DNA from: Lacunisphaera limnophila
Lineage (GTDB): Bacteria; Verrucomicrobiota; Verrucomicrobiia; Opitutales; Opitutaceae
Direction of reading: 5' to 3'
NCBI RefSeq assembly: GCF_001746835.1
Contig: NZ_CP016094.1
Span: 3,425,501-3,489,500, forward strand
Length of the DNA stretch: 64,000 bases
Every line of letters begins with the position of its first letter. The first letter of the stretch is position 1. Position numbers and translations under genes: made by a program. Shown here one piece after another: positions 36,635-45,118 of the stretch. The notes beneath the pieces are model-generated. The model had not been told where the DNA came from and searched no databases. It saw only the letters and a list, made by a program, of their open reading frames with translations.

Positions 36635-38050
36635 ATGAAAGACTCCCATTACGATGCCGTCATCATCGGCGCCGGTATGTCCGGACTCGCCGCGGGCATC
36701 CGCCTGGCGCACTTCGGCAAGAAGGTCTGCATCTTCGAGCGCCACAACGCGCCCGGCGGCCTTAACGGCTTCTACAGCATCGCGGGGCGCAAGTATGATG
36801 TCGGCCTGCACGCGCTGACCAACTACGTGCCTCCGGGCGTGAAGGGCACGCCCTTGGGCAAGCTGCTGCGCCAGCTGCGCATCGACCGCGAGGAGTTCGC
36901 CCTGTCCCCGCAGAAGCGCTCGCGGGTCGCCTTCCGCGACTGCGACCTGAAATTCACCAATGACTTCGCCGTACTCGACGCCGAGGTGGTGGCCAAGTTC
37001 CCCGGCCAGGCCGACGGCTGGCGCTCCCTCGTGCAGCTCGTGCGCACCTACGACGATGTGGCCCTCGACGCCCAGCCGGTGTCGGCCCGTGCCGTCGTGG
37101 CCCGCCACCTGACCGATCCGCTGCTGACCGACCTGATTTTCTGCCCGGTGATGTACTACGGCAGCGCCCAGGAGCGCGACATGGAGTTCGGCCAGTTCGT
37201 GATCATGTTCAAGGCGCTCTTTCTCGAGGGTTTCGCCCGCCCGCTCGACGGCGTGCGGGTGATCCTGCGGGTGCTGTTGGACAAATACCGCCAGGCCGGC
37301 GGCGAGCGCCGGATGAAGTGCGGCGTGACGCGGATCATCGAGCGCGAGGGCAGGGCGGCCGCGATCGTCCTCGATGACGGTTCCGAGATTACGGCCGACC
37401 ACGTGATCTCCTCCATGGGTTACCCCGAGACCATGCAGGCCTGCGAGCCGGCCCATCCGGTCGAGGCGGCCGGCAACACCGGGGCCCTCTCGTTCGTAGA
37501 GACGATCGCTATTTTCAAGCAGGCCCCGGCCGCGTGGGGCTGGGGCGACGACACGATCGTCTTCTTCAACGACTCCGACCGCTTCGACTACGCCGCGGCC
37601 ACCGACTTGGTCGATCCGCGCAGCGGGGTCATTTGTTTTCCCAATAACTTCGACTACGCGGACGGCCAATTGCCGGAAGGGATCTTCCGCGTCACCTGCC
37701 TGGCCAACTACGCCCAGTGGGCCGCCCTGGCTGAACCCGACTACCGGGCGGCCAAGGCGCACTGGCTCGAGGGTATGCAACACAGCGCCCGCCGCTTCCT
37801 GCCGCCCGTCGCCGATGCCGTGCTCGCGGAGAATCTCGTCACGACCGACATGTTCACGCCGCGCACGGTGCGGAAGTACACCGGCCACCTCAACGGCGCC
37901 ATCTACGGAGCGCCGCGCAAGGTGAAGGACGGCCGGACACACCTGAGCAACCTCTACCTCTGCGGCACGGATCAGGGATTCCTCGGCATCATCGGGGCGA
38001 TGCTCAGCGGCATCTCGATGGCGAATTATCACATCTTGCAAAAGGGCTGA
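36635..38050 (+). CDS. Phytoene-desaturase-like flavoenzyme, first copy
   Basis: A 471-residue FAD-dependent oxidoreductase of the CrtI/carotenoid isomerase type. The dinucleotide-binding motif is VIIGAGMSGLAAG (about 10-22), the FAD segment ERHNAPGGLNG follows, and the C-terminal fingerprint NLYLCGTDQGFLGIIGAMLSG matches the family. CrtI-type enzymes desaturate, isomerise or saturate long conjugated chains, so in this cluster it may act on an ACP-bound polyene. A terminator lies 55 bases upstream. No phytoene synthase gene is present in the window, so carotenoid synthesis is not the obvious role. Confidence 0.85.
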   Translation: MKDSHYDAVIIGAGMSGLAAGIRLAHFGKKVCIFERHNAPGGLNGFYSIAGRKYDVGLHALTNYVPPGVKGTPLGKLLRQLRIDREEFALSPQKRSRVAFRDCDLKFTNDFAVLDAEVVAKFPGQADGWRSLVQLVRTYDDVALDAQPVSARAVVARHLTDPLLTDLIFCPVMYYGSAQERDMEFGQFVIMFKALFLEGFARPLDGVRVILRVLLDKYRQAGGERRMKCGVTRIIEREGRAAAIVLDDGSEITADHVISSMGYPETMQACEPAHPVEAAGNTGALSFVETIAIFKQAPAAWGWGDDTIVFFNDSDRFDYAAATDLVDPRSGVICFPNNFDYADGQLPEGIFRVTCLANYAQWAALAEPDYRAAKAHWLEGMQHSARRFLPPVADAVLAENLVTTDMFTPRTVRKYTGHLNGAIYGAPRKVKDGRTHLSNLYLCGTDQGFLGIIGAMLSGISMANYHILQKG

Positions 38051-38075
38051 GGCTGGGGATCACTTGGGGACCCCT

Positions 38076-38939
38076 ATGAAAACCCCTCGTTGGATCGTTC
38101 TCCTTGCTTCGCTTGTGACTCTGGCCGCCGCGGCCGGTGCCAGCGAAGCCTACAAGCAACACCTCGGGCTCCAGCTCTGGAGCCTGCGCGACCAGATGAA
38201 GGCCGATATCCCCGCCGCCCTCGACTGGGTGAAGGCGCAGGGCCTCACCGAGGTCGAGACCGCCGGCCTCGGCAGCTACACCGCCGAGCAGTTCCTCCAG
38301 CTGCTCAACGACCGCGGTCTCAAGGCCGTTTCGGCCCACATCGGCTATGATGACCTGAACAAGGACCTGGCTGGCGCCATCAATACGGCCAAGATCCTCG
38401 GCGCCAAATACGTCATGACCGCCTGGATCCCGCACGGGAAGGAGGGCCTGACCGCCGAGCTCACGCACCAGGCCATCGCCAATTTCAACAAATGGGGCGC
38501 GGCCTTCCGTGCCGAGGGTATCACCTACGGCTACCACCCGCACGGCTACGAGTTCGTCCCCTTCTCCAGCGAGGGCGGCAAGACGGCCTTCGACCTCATG
38601 GTCGAAAAGACCAATCCCGACCACGTCAGCTTCGAGATGGACGTCTTCTGGGTCTTCCACGCCGGGGTCGATCCCGCCGCCCTGCTCAAGAAGCACCCGA
38701 CCCGTTGGACGCTTCTCCATGTGAAGGATATCCGCAAGGGCGCCGTGACCGGCCTGTCCACCGGCGGGGCCCCGCCGATTGACAATGTCGCCGTCGGCAC
38801 CGGCCAGATCGACTGGCCCGCCGTCCTCGGCGCCGCCCAGGACATCGGCGTAAAGCACTACCTGATCGAGGACGAGACTCCCACGCCGCTCGTTTGTATC
38901 CCGGACAGCCTTAAGTACCTGCGCGCCCTCAAACTCTGA
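38076..38939 (+). CDS. Exported xylose-isomerase-like TIM-barrel protein
   Basis: A 287-residue protein with a signal peptide (residues 1-25, ending ASEA) and a sugar phosphate isomerase/epimerase fold. Signatures include [12 protein letters not shown] (about 30-41), [11 protein letters not shown] with candidate metal-binding His, [12 protein letters not shown] and [10 protein letters not shown]. The catalytic metal-ligand set of Glu/Asp/His seems present. Related exported proteins are frequent in Planctomycetes and Verrucomicrobia. Its job among lipid genes is unexplained; it may be an independent insertion. ATG 38076 follows the GGGGA-containing leader. Confidence 0.8.
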   Translation: MKTPRWIVLLASLVTLAAAAGASEAYKQHLGLQLWSLRDQMKADIPAALDWVKAQGLTEVETAGLGSYTAEQFLQLLNDRGLKAVSAHIGYDDLNKDLAGAINTAKILGAKYVMTAWIPHGKEGLTAELTHQAIANFNKWGAAFRAEGITYGYHPHGYEFVPFSSEGGKTAFDLMVEKTNPDHVSFEMDVFWVFHAGVDPAALLKKHPTRWTLLHVKDIRKGAVTGLSTGGAPPIDNVAVGTGQIDWPAVLGAAQDIGVKHYLIEDETPTPLVCIPDSLKYLRALKL

Positions 38940-38980
38940 GTTGCGCTTTGGCCGGGGGCTCATTCACATGTGTCCCCTTC

Positions 38981-40432
38981 ATGGCTTACGACTGGCTAAA
39001 AGACATCGATGACCACTACGACGTGGTGGTCATCGGCAGCGGACTCGGCGGGCTGACCGCCGCCAATGTGCTCGCGAAATGCGGGCACAAGGTGCTGCTG
39101 CTGGAGCACCATTACCAGCTCGGCGGCCTCGCCACCTGGTTCACTCGGAAGGGCGGGCACATCTTCGACATCTCCCTGCACGGCTTCCCGATCGGCATGA
39201 TCAAGTCCGTGCGCAAGTACTGGAGTCAGGACATCGCCGACTCGATCGTACAACTCAAGGGCGTGCGGTTCATCAACCCGCAGTTCTCGATCGACACGAC
39301 CTTCGACCGCGACGACTTCACCCGGCAGCTGGTCGAGACCTTCAAGGTGCCGGCCGAGACGGTCGAGCGCTTCTTCACCGACCTGCGGGCGATGAACTTC
39401 TACGACAACAACCCCGAGACCACGGGGCAGATGTTCGAGCGCTACTTCCCGGGTCGGGACGACGTGAAGCGCCTGCTGATGGAGCCCATCGCCTATGCCA
39501 ACGGGTCCACGATGGACGACCCGGCGATCACGTTCGGCATCGTGTTCTCCAACTTCATGAGCAAGGGCGTCTACACGTTCCAGGGCGGCACCGACGTCCT
39601 CGTGAAGAAGATGGCCGCCCAGATGAAGCAGAACGGCGTCGAGCTCCGCAAACACGTGCTGGTTGAGAAGATCCTCACCGAGGAACGCGACGGCCGGAAG
39701 GTCGTCACCGGCGTAGTCGCCAATGGCCGCACCATCCGCTGCGACGCCGTGCTTTCCAATTCCAACATCAAGAACACGGTCCTGCGTCTCGGCGGCGAGG
39801 AAAACTTCACGCCCGACTTCATCGCCCAGACCAAGGCCGTTCGCGTGAACAGCAGCTCCTGCCAGGTGTACCTCGGCATCAAGAAGGGCGAGACGCTGCC
39901 GCACATCGGCGACTTGGTCTTCACCTCCGACGAGCCGAAGTTCTCGAGTGAGAAGCTGGTGGCCCTCGACACGACGAGCCGCACCTTCTCGATGTATTAC
40001 CCGGACACCCGGCCCGGCAGCGACCGCTACACGGTGGTCGTGTCCATCAACGCCCGCTACGAAGACTGGAAGGCGCTCAGCGACGAGCAGTACGCGATCG
40101 AGAAGCAGCGCCTGATCGACGAGTCCATCGCCTCGCTGGAGCGATTCATCCCCGATGTGCGCGGCAAGATCGACTGGATGGAAGCCGCCACGCCGCGCAC
40201 GATCGAGTATTACACCAAGCACTGGAACGGCACGTCGTTCGGCACCAAGTTCGAGGGCCTGAAGATCTCGATGGACCTGCCCAACCAGCTCCCCGGGCTC
40301 TACCACGCTGGCTCCGTCGGCATCATCATGTCGGGCTGGCTTGGCACCATCAATTATGGCGTGATTGTCGCCAACCAGGTCGACAAGTTCGTCACGGCCC
40401 GCAAGCGTGGCGCCGTTCCCGCCACCTCCTGA
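38981..40432 (+). CDS. Phytoene-desaturase-like flavoenzyme, second copy
   Basis: A 483-residue FAD-dependent oxidoreductase of the CrtI family, only distantly like the first copy. The nucleotide-binding motif is [18 protein letters not shown] (about 16-33), then [30 protein letters not shown] and the C-terminal [22 protein letters not shown] complete the family fingerprint. The hydrophobic substrate funnel of CrtI enzymes suggests action on a long lipid. ATG 38981 is chosen because the upstream codons are unlike the family. The next gene starts 14 bases after its stop. Confidence 0.85.
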   Translation: MAYDWLKDIDDHYDVVVIGSGLGGLTAANVLAKCGHKVLLLEHHYQLGGLATWFTRKGGHIFDISLHGFPIGMIKSVRKYWSQDIADSIVQLKGVRFINPQFSIDTTFDRDDFTRQLVETFKVPAETVERFFTDLRAMNFYDNNPETTGQMFERYFPGRDDVKRLLMEPIAYANGSTMDDPAITFGIVFSNFMSKGVYTFQGGTDVLVKKMAAQMKQNGVELRKHVLVEKILTEERDGRKVVTGVVANGRTIRCDAVLSNSNIKNTVLRLGGEENFTPDFIAQTKAVRVNSSSCQVYLGIKKGETLPHIGDLVFTSDEPKFSSEKLVALDTTSRTFSMYYPDTRPGSDRYTVVVSINARYEDWKALSDEQYAIEKQRLIDESIASLERFIPDVRGKIDWMEAATPRTIEYYTKHWNGTSFGTKFEGLKISMDLPNQLPGLYHAGSVGIIMSGWLGTINYGVIVANQVDKFVTARKRGAVPATS

Positions 40433-40445
40433 TCCTCCTTTTCCC

Positions 40446-40898
40446 GTGACCGAAGTCGAAAAACTCATCCCGCACCGTCCGCCCTTCCTGTTTGTGGACG
40501 AGATCGTCTCCCACGAGGGTGAGACCCTCGTCGCCCGCCGCACCTGGCGCGCCGAGGAGGACTTCTACAAGGGCCATTATCCCAACGCCCCGATCACGCC
40601 GGGCGTGCTCTTGAGCGAAGCCGTCTTCCAGACCGGCGCCTGCCTGATGGCAAAACTCATGGCGGGTGCGGCCGGGCAGGGCGGGGGAGTGCCGCTCCTC
40701 AGCAAGGTTTCCGACATCCGCTTCCGCCTGCCCGTGTACCCGGGCGACACCGTCATCATCGAGGTGAAGCGCAAGGAGACGATCGGCGAGTTTCACTTCC
40801 TCACCGGCCTGATGAAGAACCCCGAGGGCAAGAAGATCATGAACGTCGAGTTCGCGGTCGCCTGGAAGAAACCCGAGGGTCAGGTCACCACGGCATGA
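40446..40898 (+). CDS. FabZ/FabA-like 3-hydroxyacyl-ACP dehydratase
   Basis: A 150-residue hotdog-fold dehydratase making trans-2-enoyl-ACP. PHRPPFLFVDEI (9-20) and the active-site helix GHYPNAPITPGVLLSE with His44 and Glu58 are present. It starts at GTG 40446, the position where FabZ homology begins; an earlier start would add a proline/serine run. Its last bases overlap the next gene by ATGA. With the KAS, ACP and reductase it gives three of the four steps of a fatty-acid cycle. The ketoreductase is missing here. Confidence 0.88.
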   Translation: MTEVEKLIPHRPPFLFVDEIVSHEGETLVARRTWRAEEDFYKGHYPNAPITPGVLLSEAVFQTGACLMAKLMAGAAGQGGGVPLLSKVSDIRFRLPVYPGDTVIIEVKRKETIGEFHFLTGLMKNPEGKKIMNVEFAVAWKKPEGQVTTA

Positions 40899-41713
40899 GC
40901 GATTTCCTGAATCTTTCCGGCAAGACCTTCCTCGTCCAGGGCGTGGCGAACAAGAAGAGCGTGGCCTGGTTCATCGCCCAAGCGCTGGAGGAGCAGGGCG
41001 CCCGCGTGGTTTACGCCGTCCGCTCCGAGGCCCGGAAGAAGTCCCTCGAGACGCAGCTCGCCGGCCGGCCGGTGTTCATTTGTGACTCCGAGCAGGAGGG
41101 CGCCTGCGCCCAGCTGGCCGCGGAAGTCGCGGGTGCCGGCTTTGCCCCGCTGCACGGCTTGGTGCACTCGATCGCCTTCGCCAACTACAGCGAGGGCTTC
41201 AAGACCTTCGCCGAGACCAAGCGGAAGGATTTCCTGCAGGCTACGGCCATCTCGGCTTTCTCCCTCGTGGAGCTCGCCGAGGCCTTCAAGCCTCACCTGG
41301 CCAAAGGAGCCTCCGTGGTGACCATCGGCATCTCGTCGCTGCTGGTGACGCCCGACAACTACGGCTACATGGGCCCGATCAAGGCCGCCTTGGAATCGTG
41401 TTCGCGCTTCCTCGCGAAGTCCTTCGGCGCCTCCGGCACCGAGGTCCGCTTCAACGTGGTCGGGGCGGGCCCGCTGAAGACGAGCGCCTCCGCCGGCATT
41501 CCGGGCTATCTGGAGAGCTATCTGTTTGCCGAAAAACTCACGTTCCGGAAACGCGCCCTTGAGACCCGCGAAGTGGCCAACGTCGCGGTCTTCCTCCTCA
41601 GCGAGCGCAGCAGCGGCTTGAACGGCACCACACTCGTCGTGGACGCCGGGCTCGGGAGCAACTACTTCGACAAGGAAGTCATCCGGCTGGCCATGCGGCC
41701 GGAAGCCAAATGA
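40895..41713 (+). CDS. FabI-like enoyl-ACP reductase (SDR)
   Basis: A 272-residue short-chain dehydrogenase resembling FabI. The coenzyme motif is VQGVANKKSVAWFIAQALEE (about 14-33), the active-site Tyr and Lys are in YGYMGPIKAALE, and GVHVxDGG-like VVDAGLGSNYF lies near the end. Where FabI has a second tyrosine (Tyr146 of E. coli) this protein has isoleucine, so its reaction may differ. It could reduce enoyl chains, or it could be a ketoreductase in this pathway. ATGA overlaps on both sides tie it to the dehydratase and OleA-like genes. Confidence 0.85.
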   Translation: MSDFLNLSGKTFLVQGVANKKSVAWFIAQALEEQGARVVYAVRSEARKKSLETQLAGRPVFICDSEQEGACAQLAAEVAGAGFAPLHGLVHSIAFANYSEGFKTFAETKRKDFLQATAISAFSLVELAEAFKPHLAKGASVVTIGISSLLVTPDNYGYMGPIKAALESCSRFLAKSFGASGTEVRFNVVGAGPLKTSASAGIPGYLESYLFAEKLTFRKRALETREVANVAVFLLSERSSGLNGTTLVVDAGLGSNYFDKEVIRLAMRPEAK

Positions 41714-42747
41714 AGTTTTCTCACGCCTGCATTGAATCCCTCGCCGTGGCCCTGCCGGACGAGGCCTGGACCTCGGCCGCCATCGAGGAACGGCTGAAGC
41801 CGCTCTACGACCGCCTGAAGCTGCCGGCCGGGCGCCTGGAGCTCATGACCGGCATCAAGGAACGCCGCATGTGGCCGGCCGGCACGCGGCCCTCCGACGC
41901 CAGCGCCGCCGCCGGGAAGAACGTGCTCAAGCAATCTCGTTTCCAGCCGGAGCAAATGGAGGTACTGATCCACTCGGCTGTGTGCCGCGACATGTTGGAG
42001 CCGGCGACCGCGTCGTTCGCGCACCACAAGATCGGGCTGGGAGACCGCTGCCAGGTCTTTGATCTTTCGAACGCTTGCCTCGGGTTCCTGAACGGCCTCG
42101 TGACGCTCGCGGCGATGGTTGATTCCGGCCAGATCAAGTGCGGCATGGTGGTCTCGGGGGAAAACGGTCGTCCGCTGGTGGACCGCACGATCAAGCACCT
42201 CCTCGAAACGCCGATGGACCGGAACGCCATCAAGCCCTTCTTCGCCAACCTCACCATCGGCTCGGCCGCCGTGGCGGCCATCGTGTGCCATGAGGACCTG
42301 CTCCCGGCCGGTGCGCCGAAACACCGCCTGCTGGCGGGCAGCGTGATCGCCGCGACCAAGCACAGCGAGCTGTGCCAGGGCGACAGCGAGGGGGACACTC
42401 TCGTGATGGAAACCGATTCCGAGCAGCTGCTGCTGGCGGGCGTGGAGGTGGCACAGCGCACCTGGCAGGCCTTTGCGCAGGAGACTGGCTGGAATCCGTC
42501 GACGCCCGACCGGATCATCACGCACCAGGTCGGCACCATGCACCGCCGGAAACTCTACGAGACCGTCGGCCTCGACCTGGTGAAGGATTTCTCGAGTTTC
42601 GAAACCCTCGGCAACACCGGCTCCGCCGCCTTGCCGTCAACCCTGGCCTTGGCCGTGGAGCAGGGCGCCCTGCGGTCCGGCCAGAAAGCCGCGCTGCTGG
42701 GCATCGGCAGCGGGTTGAACAGCCTCATGCTGGCCGTCGAATGGTAA
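41710..42747 (+). CDS. OleA/FabH-like thiolase-fold synthase
   Basis: A 345-residue ketoacyl synthase III-type enzyme. Catalytic Cys123 lies in NACLGFLNG, a context closer to OleA (ACLGFxNG) than FabH. His272 (THQVGTMH) and Asn302 (GNTGSAALP) complete the triad. A glutamate in RDMLEPATA sits where OleA has the glutamate that takes up the proton during head-to-head condensation. OleA joins two fatty acyl groups to a beta-keto acid. The OleB-like gene overlaps its stop by seven bases. FabH activity remains possible. Confidence 0.82.
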   Translation: MKFSHACIESLAVALPDEAWTSAAIEERLKPLYDRLKLPAGRLELMTGIKERRMWPAGTRPSDASAAAGKNVLKQSRFQPEQMEVLIHSAVCRDMLEPATASFAHHKIGLGDRCQVFDLSNACLGFLNGLVTLAAMVDSGQIKCGMVVSGENGRPLVDRTIKHLLETPMDRNAIKPFFANLTIGSAAVAAIVCHEDLLPAGAPKHRLLAGSVIAATKHSELCQGDSEGDTLVMETDSEQLLLAGVEVAQRTWQAFAQETGWNPSTPDRIITHQVGTMHRRKLYETVGLDLVKDFSSFETLGNTGSAALPSTLALAVEQGALRSGQKAALLGIGSGLNSLMLAVEW

Positions 42748-43622
42748 CCGGCGCACAGATTCCTGCCTGGCTCAAGGAGCTGTATCCGTTCGAACCGAAG
42801 CGGTTTGATACCGGTTTTGGCCAACTGAGCTATCTGGACGAAGGGCAGGGCGACGAGGCCGTCCTGATGGTCCACGGCAATCCGACCTGGTCATTTTTCT
42901 ACCGCAATGTGGTGCTGAGTCTGCGCGGCCGTATCCGCTGCATCGTGCCGGATCATCTTGGTTGCGGGTTGTCCGACAAGCCGCAGGATTACGACTACAC
43001 ACTACCTAACCATGTCGCCAATCTCGGCCGGTTGATCGACTCGCTGAACCTGCGGAAGGTTCACCTGATCGTCCACGACTGGGGCGGGCCGATCGGCTTG
43101 GGTACGATGCTCCCGCGTTCGGAGAAACTGGGAAAGGTGGTCATCCTGAACACGGCGGCTTTTGCCGACACCGTTGTCCCGGCCCGGATCCGGTTCTGCC
43201 GGATACCGCTGATCGGGGAGCTCGCCGTGCGTGGTTTCAACGGGTTTGCCTGGCCGGCCACCTGGATGGCCGTGACCAAGCCGCTGCCGGCGGCCGTGAA
43301 GGCGGGATTCCTGTTTCCCTACGACAATTGGGCCAACCGGATCGCCACGCACCGGTTTGTCCGCGACATCCCACAGGGGATCGGCGCCCCCAACGACATC
43401 GCCTTGTCGAAGATCGAGGCCGCGCTGCCGGTGCTCGCCGAAAAATCCGTCCGCATCATTTGGGGTGGGCAGGATTTCTGTTTCAACCGCCACTATTTCG
43501 ACCGCTGGCAGGCAACGCTGCCCAACGCCAAAGCCGACTATCTCACTGAAGCAGGGCACTATCTGATGGAAGATGCCCGCGACAACGTCATCCCGCAGAT
43601 CGAGCGCCACATCCTAAGCTAA
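42741..43622 (+). CDS. OleB-like alpha/beta hydrolase
   Basis: A 293-residue alpha/beta hydrolase of the haloalkane-dehalogenase type. VHGNPTWSFFYR (about 44-55), nucleophile Asp113 in VHDWGGPIG and the C-terminal EAGHYLMED histidine are the typical residues. In Ole clusters OleB opens the beta-lactone made by OleC to give a long-chain olefin. Here it directly follows the OleA-like gene. The partners OleC (ligase) and OleD (reductase) are not found in the window, so the role is inferred by context. The start at 42741 overlaps the previous gene by ATGGTAA. Confidence 0.82.
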   Translation: MVTGAQIPAWLKELYPFEPKRFDTGFGQLSYLDEGQGDEAVLMVHGNPTWSFFYRNVVLSLRGRIRCIVPDHLGCGLSDKPQDYDYTLPNHVANLGRLIDSLNLRKVHLIVHDWGGPIGLGTMLPRSEKLGKVVILNTAAFADTVVPARIRFCRIPLIGELAVRGFNGFAWPATWMAVTKPLPAAVKAGFLFPYDNWANRIATHRFVRDIPQGIGAPNDIALSKIEAALPVLAEKSVRIIWGGQDFCFNRHYFDRWQATLPNAKADYLTEAGHYLMEDARDNVIPQIERHILS

Positions 43623-43728
43623 AGGGCTGTATTTCAGGATAATGTATTATAGACATAATCTATATTGTGCACGTATTGACCCATTCTGAGGGATCAGGTG
43701 CCGAACCCACGGTTAGCTGGACTCTGCC
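43623..43728. other. AT-rich intergenic patch between convergent genes
   Basis: Bases about 43640-43675 are markedly AT-rich compared with the rest of the window, with ATTAT...ATAAT and TAGA...TCTA small inverted repeats. Neither gene flanking it ends in a T-rich terminator here. No open frame or recognised RNA was found. Confidence 0.55.
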
Positions 43729-45105
43729 TTACTTAGCCGGGCCCCAACGCGTGGTCAGCGGATAATAGATGAACAGCGGACGTCCCACGACGTCCTTTTC
43801 CGGGACGTAACCCCAGTAACGACTATCTTTGCTGCGGGGTGAATTGTCACCCAAGGCGAAATAGAAATTCTCCGGCACGGTCAGAACGCCCTGTTTCGGT
43901 GATCCATCCGTACCAGGCGCGGCGCTGGCCCCTTCCAAGGCTCCCAGCGACCACTGGGCACCGCCGGCGTTGGTGTAACCGGGATATTTGTCCTCGCGGC
44001 GGGCATTCTTGCCAAAAGCCACCGAACCCTCGATCGGCTGGCCGTTGCGGTAAAGCACCGGCGGGCGGATCTCCAGGGTGTCACCCGGGACGCCCACAAG
44101 CCGCTTCACGTAATACTGGCTGATCTGCCGGCCCGAGGCGTCCTGCATCTCAACGCTGTTGATGTGGTCGGTCTTGAATACGAAGCCTGAGCCCACCTTC
44201 GGCTCCACGAAATTGTAGCTGACGCGCTCCACGAACAGCAGATCGCCGGTGAGAATGTCGAAAGACAGGATATCCTCGCCTTTCTTGACCTGCTTGCCGG
44301 TCGGCACCCAGAACACGCGGGCTTCCACGCGCTGGCCGCCGCTGTTGACCACCATCATCGAGGATTCGAGTGCCGCGGTGCCGTTGGCGGCCTGGGCGGC
44401 GCGATAAAGCCCGCTGGGACGGCCGCCGAAGAGTTTCTTCTCCACCACGACATCGTAACCGAATTCGGACTGGGCCCAGTCGGCTGGCACGGTGAGCTTC
44501 ACCGGTTGGCCCGAAACCATTACTGTGTATTCCCGCATCTGCGTCGGGAAAACAAACATGCTCCGGCCGGGTTTCTCGGTATACGCCGGTGATCCGTTGC
44601 GGAAAATGGGCACCAGCACCTCGCCATCAGCCGGCGCCTTGAGCGTGTAGTTGACCGCCCCCAGGCCCACCAGTCGCGCCGCCTTGCGCAGCATCCCCGG
44701 TTCCTCGCCTTGCTCGAAGATCTCCGAGGTCATCCCGTAGTAGCTCGGCCACATCGAATTCGTCGGGATCTTGAACGGCTGCACGAAATACGCCCGCAGG
44801 CCCAAAATCACGATCGCCGCGACGAGGAAAAACTCGACGTTCTCCACCATCGAGCCGGTCGGATAAACGCGACCGCCACAGGCGCGCATCGTGCCTTCCA
44901 GCTTCGCGATCGCGGGTTTGAGGTCCTTGGCGCCCGCCTTCTGCTTCACCAGCGCCTTCACGGCCGCCGCGTCGGCAAGAAGCCCCTGCCCCTGCCCTGC
45001 CGGCAGCTCGTCGCGCCGGTAATCGTGGATCCGCTGGGCCATCTCCAGCCATTGGGCGGCGCTGCGGCGGAGCTTGCTGTCCTCGGAGCGCAGGAAATCG
45101 AACAC
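43729..45105 (-). CDS. lepB: Signal peptidase I, enlarged form
   Basis: A 458-residue leader peptidase that removes signal peptides on the outer face of the membrane. A single strong membrane helix is at about 87-107 (VENVEFFLVAAIVILGLRAY). Catalytic Ser117 lies in IPTNSMWPS, and the lysine is in YYVKRLVGVPGDTLEIR, followed by the GDNSPRSKDSRYWG box and VVGRP. The protein is far longer than usual because of an 85-residue alanine-rich N-terminal cytoplasmic region and an insert of about 150 residues between the catalytic motifs. lepA follows 13 bases upstream on the same strand. Confidence 0.93.
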   Translation of the reverse strand: MFDFLRSEDSKLRRSAAQWLEMAQRIHDYRRDELPAGQGQGLLADAAAVKALVKQKAGAKDLKPAIAKLEGTMRACGGRVYPTGSMVENVEFFLVAAIVILGLRAYFVQPFKIPTNSMWPSYYGMTSEIFEQGEEPGMLRKAARLVGLGAVNYTLKAPADGEVLVPIFRNGSPAYTEKPGRSMFVFPTQMREYTVMVSGQPVKLTVPADWAQSEFGYDVVVEKKLFGGRPSGLYRAAQAANGTAALESSMMVVNSGGQRVEARVFWVPTGKQVKKGEDILSFDILTGDLLFVERVSYNFVEPKVGSGFVFKTDHINSVEMQDASGRQISQYYVKRLVGVPGDTLEIRPPVLYRNGQPIEGSVAFGKNARREDKYPGYTNAGGAQWSLGALEGASAAPGTDGSPKQGVLTVPENFYFALGDNSPRSKDSRYWGYVPEKDVVGRPLFIYYPLTTRWGPAK

Positions 45106-45118
45106 GGGGAGTCGGGGG

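Noticed and set aside
36635-40432. A plain carotenoid cluster
   Set aside because: No phytoene synthase or cyclase gene is seen, and the neighbours are fatty-acid-type genes.
38996-40543. Minus-strand frame opposite the second flavoenzyme gene
   Set aside because: It is overruled by a clear FAD-binding protein on the plus strand.
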